This document shows positions 12,527 through 24,423 of a DNA stretch of 64,000 bases, in pieces; the stretch's first letter is position 1; each line of letters starts with the position of its first letter. The DNA comes from Syncephalastrum monosporum B8922. Its lineage: Eukaryota > Mucoromycota > Mucoromycetes > Mucorales > Syncephalastraceae. The notes under the pieces were generated by a model. The model saw only the letters and a list, made by a program, of their open reading frames with translations. It made no database searches and was not told the origin of the DNA. The translations under genes were made by a program, and so were the position numbers. The stretch covers positions 248,001-312,000 of the forward strand of contig JNEN01001161.1 in assembly GCA_000697355.1 (NCBI GenBank), read 5' to 3'.

Positions 12527-14104
12527 ATGCAAACAATGTCATCGCAAGAGAATTTTGTCGGTTCAGAATACGACCATGACCAACGCAAAGACTTCGCATT
12601 ACAACGGTCTGAAACGAGAATCAACGTGAGTATAGGATGGACCAAAAAAAAAAATACAGGAACCGTAACTGCTCATGGCGGCTCTTGACCTGTACCTTAC
12701 GTCTGCCATCGCTCAACTCGTAATGCACACTTTCTAGTTTTGGCTGAGCTCACGCTACTCGACGTTTTTGGTTCTCTTTGCCATCTTCGAAGCTATCGTC
12801 GTCATTGCCCTCGAGGCTGTCGTTTTCGCCAAATTTTATAGCAGCGGGTAAAACTATCTCTCTCATGTAGGCGGCCCCCTCCCATATCTTCTAAACGTGA
12901 TTATCTTTTAGCTTTGCGCAAGATTCACTCGGACGAGGTATCCCTGTTTACCTCATGATATTCATCGTCTGTCAGATATACCAAGTCGCTATCTCATGGG
13001 ATGCAGTAAGTACATACAAAATGAAGGGCGTGCGACTACGGTGTAATTAAAACTTATTTTTATCCTTGCCAATTAGGTCCGAATGCAGAATACAATCCAA
13101 GTCATCGCCTTTATTCTCTTTAACCTGTGTTGCTTTATCTATGCAGTCTTCCAATTTCAGCAAATTTCCGAGGCCCTTCATAACGATGGCGACGGCGCAG
13201 AAGAAGATGCGAGCCGTCTCCAATGGATTATTACACGCCTTTTGATTGCCAATGCCGTCGTCATCGGTATTTGCGAATTGGTGTATTTCTACATCGGCGC
13301 CAGGCTTTATCAGGAGTTTGGGTAATCGCACTTTGTTTATGCACTAGAGGCAATTCTTGCTAATTTGCCTTTCTGGTTCTGCCTCTGCAGTTGGCGGATT
13401 TATAAGAAGATTGGTGCCGATCCCGAAATCCGAAGTATGTAAAGGGTCTCCAATCGACCTCTTTTTTATAATCTACGCCAACTTCTTTATGGATTCACCT
13501 CTTCTCAATAGATATGTACCGGTGGTATCAGATTTTGCTGGCCATCCTCAAGGTGGACATGTTTTTCTTTGTGGGTTACTCTATCCAGTACCTAGTACTC
13601 GTCCTTCATCCAGGTGACCCCGAGTTTCCCTTAACCATCATCGCCCTGCCATTGACGTGTCTGTTTCTGATCCTCGCCGTATACGCCGTAAGTAGAGATC
13701 ACCAGCAAGCACTATGACAAGAAGCCCATCATATAACTTTTGGCTAGGTACGCCACGAGAGTCGTGCATTGATCATCATCTTTTTCGTGGGTCTCGCGGC
13801 TGGCTGCGCCTACTTCATATTCAAGATCTACCGCATCTACGACCCAAATCAAGCGTACAAATATTTGTTTGTCAACAAATTCCTGACCTTTTTCGCAAGC
13901 GTATCGCTCGCTTTGTTGGTGTTGACCATCATCAATGCAGCGCTATGCTGGTCGAATTTTGACAAGGGCCTCAAAGCTCATCGTAAGTCATGAATGATTT
14001 AGCAAAGAACATAAACTCATGCAAAGTCCATTACAGTACTACGCGACCCGAATGAAAGCAGTTTAACCCAAAACCCCGGTGACCGAACGCTCTCGCTCGA
14101 TTAG
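12527..14104 (+). CDS. UPF0658-type multi-span Golgi membrane protein
   Basis: Eight exons (12527-12625, 12738-12847, 12912-13005, 13077-13321, 13391-13434, 13512-13687, 13748-13982, 14037-14104) join in frame to 356 residues. The protein has about seven or eight hydrophobic helices, with a short soluble N-terminus (MQTMSSQENFVG) and a polar C-terminal tail (LRDPNESSLTQNPGDRTLS). Conserved-looking loop motifs include RIYKKIGADPEIRNMYR, IYDPNQAYKYLFVNKFLTFF and LCWSNFDKGLKAH, which match my recollection of the fungal UPF0658 Golgi-apparatus membrane protein family. Its biochemical role is not established. An internal ATG three codons downstream is an alternative start. All introns are 53-112 bp with GTRNGT-like donors. 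Confidence 0.82.
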
Positions 14105-16135
14105 AATTTTAGCATTGCTAAGGCACCTGTCCTGCGTCAACTTGTCCTCTTCCCTGGCATAACCACCTGCTTTCCCCAGCTCGCCACTTCAATTATTCTA
14201 ACCACAGTTCTCCCCACACAAAGCCAACCATTCTCACCTCAATTGGTTCTCCTCCAACTCCCAGTGCATATTCCACCAGTCTTCTCACCCTATCTCTCTC
14301 TATCTCTGCCTTGTGTAGGTACGCGTGCATAGATTGCCACCCTTTGATCTCGATATGTAACACCTCTTTTTCTCCCCCTCCCCTACTCTCGACGTGACCT
14401 TTTTTTCCTCGATGCACTTTTTTCCTTTATCCTTCTAGCACGCGTGCACTCTCATATACACACACATACACACAATTTACACAGTCTGTCTTGCATTTCT
14501 CTTCCCCAAGAAAAAACCAAAAAGGAGCCCTGTACTATTATTATTACACCCGCTTTATATAGCAACGTCACACGCTCAAAAAAAAACAATACAATATTAT
14601 CATTTACACAGCTCTGACATAGTAAAATCACATCTGCTGTCCGATGCGCCTCTTCAGATACCTCGTATCAGTGCAGTTGGGCATCTCCTTGATTCATACC
14701 ATTAGTACAGCAAACCAGCACAAACAAGTGAAAGTGCATGTGCAGCAAACCTTAAGAAGGCAACGCTAGCTTTTTTTTCTCAGCAGCAGCAAACGGCAAG
14801 ACTTGGATTTTTTCTTTTTTTTTTTACGGAGTGTGCTAAAAAATACGGTACCTGCATATTTTATGTACGTGCACCCATACCTTTTTCTTTGTTTTACTGT
14901 TATAACGAGAGGCAGATCAAGAATGAAAGTCGTGGTCAGAGCCTGAGCAAGCTAAAACGACTTAATACTCAATTTCAGGAGAAGCGCGAGATCACACAAT
15001 CAGTTATGTATTGGGTTGCACAAGGGAGCGAGGCCATACATGCACCACGACGGAATATTAGCTTAATTTCGAGGTTTTTTATGAAGGAAAAATACTGAAT
15101 TCGGTAAAGACCAAACAACGCATTGCTATGTGCATGCGCGAAGTACACAGCGACACGTCGCATCTGAACCAAGGGGAAGAAAAGTCCCGCATTCTGAATA
15201 TAAAAAGGATGGCCAGTGATATGCAAACGATGCATGACAAAGAAAGAGAAAAAGAACGAAGACGCGTGGAAGCCGTGACAAGCAATGGAAGAGGATGCTG
15301 AGAATGATAGCATACATACAGTACACGCGTCGCCGGAATAGTAGCAGCATAATTTATTTGTTCTTTTTTTCAATGATCCTATTTCTGAAAATTGTACAAT
15401 ATTGTACATATATTGAGAGAAAGAGCGTGCGCGCAAGAATGGGCGTGCTGCGTGGCCGACTACTTTCTCGGTTGTGCAAATTCGTGTTTGAGCGATGATT
15501 AAAAGCGAGTGCCGTGCGATGGTGTGACAATCGGGATGGGGCGGTCTGTGTCTTGTCAGCAACCAAAGTCCCGGATGAGAGCCCCTCTCTTGTCTTCGCT
15601 TTCTTTTTCTCGCACTCGTTTTTCTTGCACCGGCAACAGCAATAAGCAGGTAGCAAATTTACACCCCCTCCCCGACTTGCGCTCCCTCCTTTGCTTGCCC
15701 CCCTTCCTTCTCTTCTACAGTCTTTTTCTCTTTTCGTCCTTTCCTTTTCTCCACACCTCTCTTCTATACTCTCGCACTCTCTGTCTCTCGTTCAGAGACA
15801 CACGGTCCCTCGTCCCTTTCACCGCCCTCTCCTTATTCCGACCCTCTCTGTCTCGCTCTTTCTCTCTCTTTTTGTCAAACACCCCCGCCCCACCTTCTCT
15901 CGTCTTCGTTTGTCTGTCAGGTCCTGTCCGTCCCTCATTCTTCAGACATCCGATATATTTTCCTACAAGGATTGAACGAGAAATATCGTACTTCATCTTA
16001 TCGCGCCTCTCCACTGCTATTTAATCTCGATCACCGTCTCTCTCGCCATCCTTTTCCGGTCTCCTACTACTCTCAATCACTCTCGTTTATAATCGTACCT
16101 TATCTGTATTTTGAGCGAGGAAATCAGATCGCATC
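14105..16135. other. Intergenic region; pyrimidine-rich leader at right end
   Basis: Nothing domain-bearing is visible on either strand. From about 15660 to 16100 the plus strand is almost pure CT (CTCTTT, TCCCTC runs), which fits the promoter and leader of the gene starting at 16136. The 5' part carries CT-rich sequence and A/T homopolymers after the UPF0658 gene. The long antisense ORFs here arise from the skewed composition. Confidence 0.5.
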
Positions 16136-18707
16136 ATGCGCGAAACCTTGTCTAAAATGTTTGGCTCTGTGCGACTTGTGCAAGAAGTATCCAGATCGAG
16201 CAACGCTTCCAACAATAACGCACAGCCGTCCACACCTACTTCCATCTCTGGTCAGGCGCCATTGACCGAGATTGACACGCTTCCATCTGCGGCATCCCAG
16301 CGCAATCCTTCGCCTGTTGATCTAGAGCGACCCCTCTCGACGGTGGATACCGCAACTGGCAGCATTGATGACGGTAGCCATAGCACCAATGAAAGCGCGA
16401 CCCCTCCGACCCTCAACACCACTTACAATCCGACTGCGGTTTCGCTGTATCTCCCTTCATACGCCTCGCCGCGTATGCCCGTCTTGCCCACTTGGTTTTT
16501 AAACGTGCCTACGTATCCCTCCAGCCCCATCGCCGCCACACAACTACCCGCCAATGCTGTAGCCGCTGCTGCCATGCTGACGCCTCCTCCTCCACCACCG
16601 CCGCCGCCGCCATGTTCACCGACGACGAATCCAAATACGGTCCACACCAATGTCAGCAACAATAAGCCGCGACGCAAACATGTCCGTAAGAATTCGTTAT
16701 ACACCGTGCGTCATCATAGACCGCGACAGTCTTCTGCAGGGCATGTGTCGCTTGCAGCCGCCCAGGCCGCGACCGCCGCGGCTGTTATCAGTGGATCCAC
16801 CCCCAATCAACACCCTCAAGCATCGCCTCTTTCCGAGAAAAAGTCTGTTCGCCCGCTGCGACTACAGCAGCTTCGTCTGAGCCAAACCAAGGTCAAGCCC
16901 AAGTCTCAGAAACTGCTCTGTCTGTGGCCGTTGCCTATTATTACGCGCTACATTATCGGCTTTTCGCTGCTCGTTAGCTTCCTCAATTTTGCCGGCATTC
17001 TCGATCTTAAATGCTCGTCCCCCTCCTACGTGATTCATCGACTCGAAGTTGTCAACCTCCTTCTCTCGCCCTTTCTCTTCAATGTTCATACCGTCTTTCT
17101 GTTCGCATGGAACATACTGATATTGGGTTTGTTTGAGGAGTCATTGGCGCACATGCTCGGTGGCCCCCGCCGGTTTGTTCAGCTCTTAGTTCCGATCGTC
17201 CTCTCGGTTTGCATGATTCGCCAAGGTGTGGGTTATATCTTCTCTAAATCCACCGGATTTGCAGTGCCCACCTTGTTTTTCAGTGACTCACTTCATGAGT
17301 GCAGCCAAGGTATATTCCTTGTTGACCCATTTCACGTGTTTCGCTGACAGTATCGCTAGGCCTTGCCCCGTTTCTCTTTGCTTTACTGAGCGTTCAGTCC
17401 CTGAGCATCGATGATAAATATATTCTCATGTACGGGCCCCAAGGGTCCAATTACAAGATCACCATCCGCAAAGTCGTCTTGCAGCTCCTCATGTGCCTCG
17501 TCAACTACACCGTCAAGAACATTCTGTGGTGGTCTCTCACGGGCTTGCTCACCGGCTACGCTGCCACCCTCGTTGTACAGACCTGTCTTCTCCGTCACGG
17601 GCGGTGGCAGGACGAAGAGGATCGAGGTGACGAGCATCCCTCGCCCGCACCTTTTGAAAAGAAAAACCTTGCAGCAGAGAATCCGCCACGCTGGGGCTAC
17701 CGTGTGCCATTATGGCGCAGCTTGTTCTCGGCAGTGAAAAAAGGCGCGATCGTCGTGGCCGTGACACTCCCGGCGCTACTTCTTTTCAACGCTTACTACA
17801 CACGTGAGACGTTTGTCGACCCTACCACGCTCAATCAGATTACACACGACCGATACATGTTTACGTTTGTCGTGATGACCGCCCCTCGCCGTGGTGATCC
17901 TGCATTTTTGTCCCGTACGCTCGAGTCTTACCTTCAGAACTGGCCGGTCGATCCTGACCCGGGCTCGCTCTACGATCGTATGCAAGCACTCGTCTACACC
18001 CATTTTACGAACCATACTCAGTTCGATCTTGCCAAGCACAAGTTCTCCAATGACTTACGTGGTCAGAGGTATCTCAAGTGGGTGCGGGAGGAGGGCAACG
18101 CGTTCGACCAGCGTCGTCACGTCAGCAAAGCGCTTAGCCTCGCTGCCGATAACTTCCAGAGCACCTATGTGGCCTTGCTCGAAGACGACTTCCCGGTGTG
18201 TGGCTCTCACGAGTGGCATCAAATCGAGAATGTCATTTATGCTGCAAACCAACGCGTGCCTGGTCACTGTGGTGTGTTTGTTGGTACAGGTGGAAGGTAA
18301 AACAGGGAGAAAGAAGAAAGGGGATAGCTGGTGAGACTGATCCACTGACTCCACTGCTGTCCGATAGCGGCCTTTTCCTGAAGCCCAAGATTGCTAAATT
18401 AGCGTCCGGCCTCCTGCTCAAATACACGGACATACCTCCGGACCTTGTGATCCAAAAGTGCCTGGCTGGCGAGCTCCCTGAGTGTAGCGAGTGCAGCCAG
18501 ACCCTGGTGACGAGCAAGACCTTGCTCATGTATCACATTGGTTTTAATACCTCGACCAGCACCGATCGAACTTACAAGAAACACGACTTTCAGTGCGGCT
18601 GGCGGCACCCTTTTGTAAGTCCCCGTCTAGTGATCTTTTACTGGGTGCTAACGCACGTATTGCTTCGGTTCTGTTAGAACGGCGATCCCAAGGTGATCAC
18701 CCTTTAA
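16136..18707 (+). CDS. Rhomboid-like membrane domain fused to PGAP4-like glycosyltransferase
   Basis: Four exons (16136-17309, 17351-18296, 18368-18614, 18678-18707) give 798 residues. Residues 1-250 are low-complexity (Ser/Thr/Pro/Ala, with a polyproline run). Residues ~260-470 form a multi-span bundle (ITRYIIGFSLLVSFLNFAG; FEESLAHMLGG; SLGLAPFLFALLSVQS; WWSLTGLLTGYAA) resembling rhomboid-like pseudoproteases of the UBAC2/TMEM115 kind; I see no GxSG catalytic serine. After a charged linker and a further helix (~520-540), residues ~555-790 look like a GT-A glycosyltransferase: FVVMTAPRRGDPAFLSRTLE and YVALLEDDFPVC, with EDD as the likely metal site. PGAP4, the Golgi GPI-GalNAc transferase, has comparable motifs. 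The frame crosses both parts without an intron in between. Family names are inferred; spliced structure is well supported. Confidence 0.72.
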
Positions 18708-19014
18708 ACTCATAGATATACCTATCTACTTTTACTTGTTTGATTCCACTCTTTTACTTCGGTGCTTTTTTGTATAATAGCTGACATCTGTGGGCCTCTT
18801 CCTTTCTAACGGCTATCTCACTTATAGTTATTTTTAGTTTATTTCTGTTTTGCTCATCTGTAATCCTTCCTTATAGCATGCTTGGGTCATGCTGAAAAGA
18901 GTCGATAAACTGATTACGTCTTTTTACTATCTCTCATTGGTGTCACTCAGTAATTTGTCGTTCAAATAATTATTCCCAAGCGGGGACGACACGGCTCAGA
19001 CGCATCTCTTTTGC

Positions 19015-21306
19015 ATGTCCTCCGCCAGCAGCGCTATACGCATAACCGTCCCCATTAAGAATCAGGCTCTGCCTGTTGTCTTCTCTTACCGCGATCTTCA
19101 CAGAAAAGAGCAACGCCGCAAACCTGCCCAGGCTGGCTTGACAGAAGAAGATGAATACTTTCGAAATCTTGTCGAACGAGCCGCAAAATACACTGCAAAC
19201 GACGAAGACGACGACGACGAATCAGACGGAAACTCTTCTACTGTACGTCAACTTTTGTTGTGAAAAGTACAATCGCAGTCAGCTCATATGTCATGGACCG
19301 GTTGGTTAGGCTGAGACAGGCAAACGCGGCGGAGGCGGTGGACCTGAAGCAGAGTACGATTATGACGATCCTTTCATTGACGACAGCGATCTCCTCTTGG
19401 ACGCAAACGACATCAGTGCGACGCTGCCCGAATATGAAGGGTTCTTTGTCTTTCACGGTCTACTAGATGGAACAGACGAGTAAGTTACGTCGTTCCCTTC
19501 AACCAGTTATTCACGGCTCTCTATTTCAGGACGGGGTCCAAGCGTCGCGAAAAAGCAAAGGCTGCTGCACCCAAGAAGACAAAACAGTCGACCACAACTA
19601 CTACAAAGTCATCCAAAGGTTCGACAACTCAGAAAGATAAAGCACGACGTACCGATCTCGTTCCGTCGCCGTCAACTTCCTCCAACTCTGTCAAGGAGAA
19701 GGCCGAAACTTCGACAGCTAAAAAGACAATCGATATGGATGAAGCACAAGACAGGAAGACAACATCAAGTACCACGACCAAAAATGCGGCAAAGACACAG
19801 GAGCCCGTTGTGGAAGAAATTCCACCACATATTCTTGCAAAGGTAAGGTTTGCTTCGTAGAAGAGGAGCGATCACTCATTTGAGAACAGCGAGAACTTCA
19901 CGCCGAGGTGGCTCCTCTGTTTGACGAATTGCGAGAACTGGCTTCAAAAGGTATTATCCGCTGTACGATTATGATGGATATTTTACCTAATGCTGCTCCT
20001 GCAGAGTCCTTCGAAGTCAAGTCCAAGTTTCCTGTTGCCCTCAGACCTGTCACTCTGGATATCGGTCAACGTATGTTCCGCAAACTGCAAGCGGTGGACG
20101 ACGACATCATGACAACACTCATCGAGATACTTCCATACAATCGCTTTACTATGACCGTGAGTGAAGAAAAGACGAGATGAGTACAGGATGAACACGGTTC
20201 TAACCTCCTCCGTTGCAGAAATTCATCACCACGAAATCCGGGGCCGAGTACATCAAAGAGTTGAACGCTGAAATTGAGGAACTGCGTAAACAGCTCAAGG
20301 CTTCTATTGACGAAGTTATGCCTGAGCAAATCCGTAATCACAACGAGAAACTACCCACAATGACGCGTAAGTATCTGGAAATAGTAGGCTGCTTTCTTTT
20401 TCTGATTCTTCCTTATTGTTTAGCAACCGAAGCAGAAACCAAACCTCGCTTCAAATTCAATGACCACAACCGACGGTTATTATACGATCTCCTTCGCAAG
20501 TTTGAGATCACATTACACTTTTCCAATGAGATATCGTAAGCTGAAAGATGCAAGGAATTCCTACACGACATATGGACTTATACTTTTCTTCTTCTACCAG
20601 TCGCTTATCAGGTAAACCCACCGATGAGATGCTTTCGGAAAACAAGGAACGACGCAACATGTACTCCAAGGTAGTAACAAGAGTTATGTTCGCCTTTATC
20701 TTCCCTTTCTAACATCAGTTTTTGTCTAGCTGGTTCCTCTGTGGCCTGAACACTGGATGACCAACCATGACATGAGCCGTCAGTACAGTATGATGAAGCA
20801 GAAGCTGGGGCCCGTCACCAAACCGATTGCATCTACTGTTACAGCCAGAAGCAACAAGCCGAGTGGTGCATCGACGGCCAAGACAGCTGCTGCTCCTTCC
20901 AAACCACGCTCGACACCCAATAAGCCGTTCCAATCGCCCACTCCTTCCAAAGCGAACCCAACCCCAGTGGTGGACTCTCCCAACAGCAGCAAACGCAAAC
21001 TTGAAGCACATCCGTCCGAGCCACAAGGTGCAGACCCAAAGCGACGTAAGTAGGATGGTATTCAGGCAAAAGCACATACTGATGTCTTGGACAGAGGCCA
21101 TTGTGATTGATGACGACGACGAGCCTACAACGACAGCACCTGCTACTTCTCCCGCAAATGGGAGCGCACCCAATCCTTCCGTATCTCCTTCCCTTAACAG
21201 CACGCCACAACATGTGCTTGCCCCCAGCACACTCTTGGGTCGTTCGCCTTCAATGACAATTGACTCGCTTGTCAGTGAACCTCCTTCAGATTTTACGATG
21301 CAGTGA
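19015..21306 (+). CDS. HPC2: Hpc2/ubinuclein-family subunit of the HIRA histone chaperone
   Basis: Nine exons (19015-19242, 19310-19479, 19530-19842, 19890-20156, 20219-20366, 20424-20535, 20601-20670, 20730-21045, 21095-21306) give 611 residues. The Hpc2-related domain is unmistakable in exon 2: AEYDYDDPFIDDSDLLLD, ending EYEGFFVFHGLLDG. This segment binds H3.3-H4 in the HIRA complex, which deposits histones independently of replication. A Lys/Thr/Ser-rich linker follows, then a helical middle (KRELHAEVAPLFDELRELA through LWPEHWMTNHD) that fits the ubinuclein conserved middle domain. The tail contains AIVIDDDDE, a good SUMO-interaction-motif candidate. The first ATG at 19015 starts the only frame that leads into the splice chain. 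The gene lies ~310 bp downstream of the glycosyltransferase on the same strand. Confidence 0.9.
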
Positions 21307-22059
21307 TACTCAGCTTCGCTAAGAAAAGGCCCATTTGCGTTTACATTTTACCACACGGGAAATAAACGTAAAGTATGTCTTTAATCTGCCTCGACGAGAA
21401 TAAGAGCACTTGAGTAGCCAATGAAGTTGAAAATAGTTGTGCTCGTCACCCGCATACGCACACAGTAGTATAGGAGCTACCAGTATGGGAATCGCTTCTA
21501 TCTGCAGGATTTGTACTTGGTGCAATGCGACGCAAAGGCCATAATGCTGAGAAACGTTGCGGTACCTTGCATGTGTCTACTTCAAAATTCGCGACATACT
21601 ATAACAAGGTTCCACGATATAAGTCAATATATTTATCTTGGTATAGAAGATACGACAATCTGGAGTACAAATCATTGAAAGTATCCGGATGCAATATCCA
21701 GACATCTTGGTCCGTATCTCATAGAAATGCATACCATGGGCAAATCGCTGTGTGCTGGTACCAGAAAACTGGTCAGATTCAACCCTGATTCGAGCGTTCA
21801 CTCGCAGCTTCGCGTATCAATAGGTGGACATTCAGAGCGTTGACCTCAGGAACAGGAAGGCTAAGATCAATGATGCGGGCTGGCAGGTGCTACGATGCAT
21901 ACTTTACAAATATTTAAGCTTGTACCACAGCAATTATTGAACATTGCCCAAATGCAGTGGTATTCAAATATTAATGCCGATCCTACCTACAAGAGGGTCG
22001 ATCTCGGTTTCGAGGGTGATGCGAATTGGGATGATTTAACTTCACAAATGGAGTTTTAA
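21307..22059. other. Hpc2 3' flank and LINE border
   Basis: AT-rich DNA between the Hpc2 stop and the 3' end of the minus-strand LINE. An 87-codon plus-strand ORF at 21525-21788 has no recognisable domain. The segment 21895-22059 holds a short protein-like frame, listed separately. Confidence 0.4.
21895..22059 (+). CDS. Short ORF abutting the LINE; possible gene fragment
   Basis: 54 codons from ATG at 21895 to TAA at 22057-22059. The protein reads like real coding sequence (LNIAQMQWYSNINADPTYKR, ending WDDLTSQMEF) rather than random frame, but no family is recognised. It stops 16 bp before the edge of the LINE ORF2. It may be the 3' remnant of a gene broken by transposon activity, or chance. 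Confidence 0.2.
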   Translation: MHTLQIFKLVPQQLLNIAQMQWYSNINADPTYKRVDLGFEGDANWDDLTSQMEF

Positions 22060-22074
22060 TGGTTTGTCTATCTT

Positions 22075-24423
22075 TTACTTTTTTAAAGCAGTTGTAAGAG
22101 CTACATCTTCATCATTTAGAAGGCAGTTGACCGGGACATACGAGATTGGCGCCTGCGCTTGGTCGTCGTAGTCGTCGGTCAGGTACGGGTTATAAGGGTG
22201 GCGGAGCTCATCCCGCAGGAGAAGGAAGGTGGCGTGGTGCATCCGGGTGTATTCCCAAGTAAAGCGAGTGCTGAAATTTAGGGATCGGCCCGGAGCAGGA
22301 GTGGTTGAGCGAACGAGGTACGGGAAACGAGGGACGGAACGGAGGAGGCGAGGGAGGGAATCGATGAATATCGAGTAAAAGAACGGAGAGAGGATGGAGC
22401 CTTGAAGGACACCATGGCGAGGACAAAAGGTACGCGACGCCACATTGGCAATAATTACCTGTATGTGGGTGTCGTCAAACAGGTTCTGCAGCAGGCGGAG
22501 CAGGGCGGGCGAGACAAAATGGCGTAGGTTCTCCCATATGATCATGCGGTTGGCACTATCATAGGCTGCCTTAATGTCGAGAAAAGCCACGACCGGAGCT
22601 TGATATTGGGGGTGCTCTGCTGCAGTTGACACTGTTTGTCCTTTTCCGCTTGTTTTACCAACACTCTTGCCATCGTCGTCCCGGTAATGAGCTACCATTT
22701 CGGCGAGACAAAGAGCCTGGTCGGGTGTGCCGCGCGACGCACGGAAGCCACCTTGAGCAATGTCAAGTTCCGGCATCGTCGACAACAGCTCGGGGCACAG
22801 CACACGTTCGAACACCTTGCGAAAGACCGAGGTCAAACTAATGGGTCGAAAGTTTGCTGGGTCGCTTCTTGAGCCTGTCTTGTGAATGGGCACGACCTGC
22901 GCGGCGCGCCAGAAAGATGGCGTCCACGAAGCCAACCAACAAAGACGGAAAAGGTTGTCCAGAACGCGAGCGAGGAGGGGACAGAGGGGCTTGAGCATCT
23001 CGGCACGAATGTGATCGATACCCGGGGCCTTGCGCGTCGGCAACTGAGCAATAGCATCAGCTACATCTTGACGTGTCCACGGGTAATTCTTGACGACCTC
23101 ATCGGCTTCATCGATGGAGGCGGACAGGGCATTCGGGTTGGGGTCTTGCGGAGAGGAGCGGGCACGGCAGGGTCCACCAAAGACCATTTCCAGATGGTCG
23201 GCCATTGCGTTGGCGGCTTGCAGAGGACCGTCGGGCATGGACAGTGAGCCAGGGTCCCGACGTCTTTGTCTCATGCGTTTTACGGCACTCAACATTTCAG
23301 TCGGGTCTTTGCTCAACTTGTCACAGAAAGTGCGCCACGAGTCTTGCTGGGCCTTGCGAATGGCGACGTCGAGGTCTTGACGAGTCGCCTCGTACTCCTT
23401 TCTACGACGCAAACGGGAAAAGTCACCGAGACTGCGTCGCCAGCGACGGAAAGCTTGGGCACGACGATCTGCTAGGACTTGCAGTTCGTCGGTCCAGTAC
23501 CAATTCCAGTCCTTCGGCCTGGGCTTGGATCGACCTACGCTCTTGTCTAGCGCATCGTACACGGCATCGTTCAGCTGCGTGGCTAGCTTCTCGATGGTGT
23601 CTGGGGTGGCGGGCGATGACGCGGACAGGTGGTCGAGGAGGAGGAGGTTGAGCGGATTCGCTCGCTCAGCAAAGTGATGTTGGTAGGATTCCAACGCACG
23701 AGGCTGAGCGAGGTGGTGGAGGCGCCATTGGCGGCGAGCTGCAGTTGTTTCCGGAAGCGGTGGAAGTTGCTCCGTCAGGTCAAATGCAAACTCGCAAAGG
23801 AAGTGGTCGGAGGAGAGCGGAAGGTCGTCGCGAATGATGAGAGAGGGGTCAGCAAAATGATGTTTTCTGTAGATAAAAAAATCAATAATGCTGGTGCCCC
23901 GGGTGCCGTCGAACGTGGGCTTGCCAAAGGCCAGAGGGACGTTCCAGAGTGACAACTCTTGCGTGGTTAGCCACTCGTGGAAGGCGGCGTGTCTCGCGTT
24001 GGAACGAGTATCACCTGTGAATGGACCAAGGCGGATGTTGAGATCCCCAAGGAAGAGGGTATAATCGTCCACTGGCAGGGTCTTGTACACCTGCGCAGCT
24101 TCTCGATCGCGGAGGCTCGGCGGAAGATACAGGCCGTGAAGCTTATACTTGCCGAGTTGGAGGGAGAGGGAGTGGGGGTTTTTCTTTGGGTATACATGTA
24201 CGTGATGGGGGAAATTGGGTCGAATAAAAAAAGACAAACCACCCTCAGCCTTTTGGCGTTGGGTGCGATTACCGTAGCGGTCGACCGGGTTACCTTGTTC
24301 ATCGGTTCTCATCTCTGCATAGTTGTGGTACTGTTGCCACTTGCAACGGAGCCTGCCTTTGGTCAAATAGGTCTCTGTGACAAGTAATATATCTATGCGA
24401 TCTTCGATCCGCAATCTACTCAT
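22075..24423 (-). pseudogene. LINE ORF2: endonuclease and truncated reverse transcriptase
   Basis: About 782 codons from an ATG at 24423 that overlaps the end of ORF1 (ATGAGTAG, where ORF1 uses the TAG). The AP-type endonuclease shows LLVTETYL, FLGDLNIRLG, TSIIDFFIY and PLSSDHFL, giving the Glu, Asp-Asn and Asp-His residues, but the usual first strand with its Asn is not evident. The RT shows RKAPGIDHIRAEML, VPIHKTGSRSDPANFRPISL, motif A VAFLDIKAAYDSANR and motif B HGVLQGSILSPFFYS. Where LLYADDVAL is expected the sequence reads LLNDEDVAL, so the catalytic Asp-Asp pair is altered, and the frame stops eleven codons later. It cannot encode an active RT. Confidence 0.85.

Noticed and set aside
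15509..16024. 171-codon Ser/Leu/Phe-rich ORF upstream of the glycosyltransferase gene
   Set aside because: It is the translation of a CT-rich promoter and leader tract.
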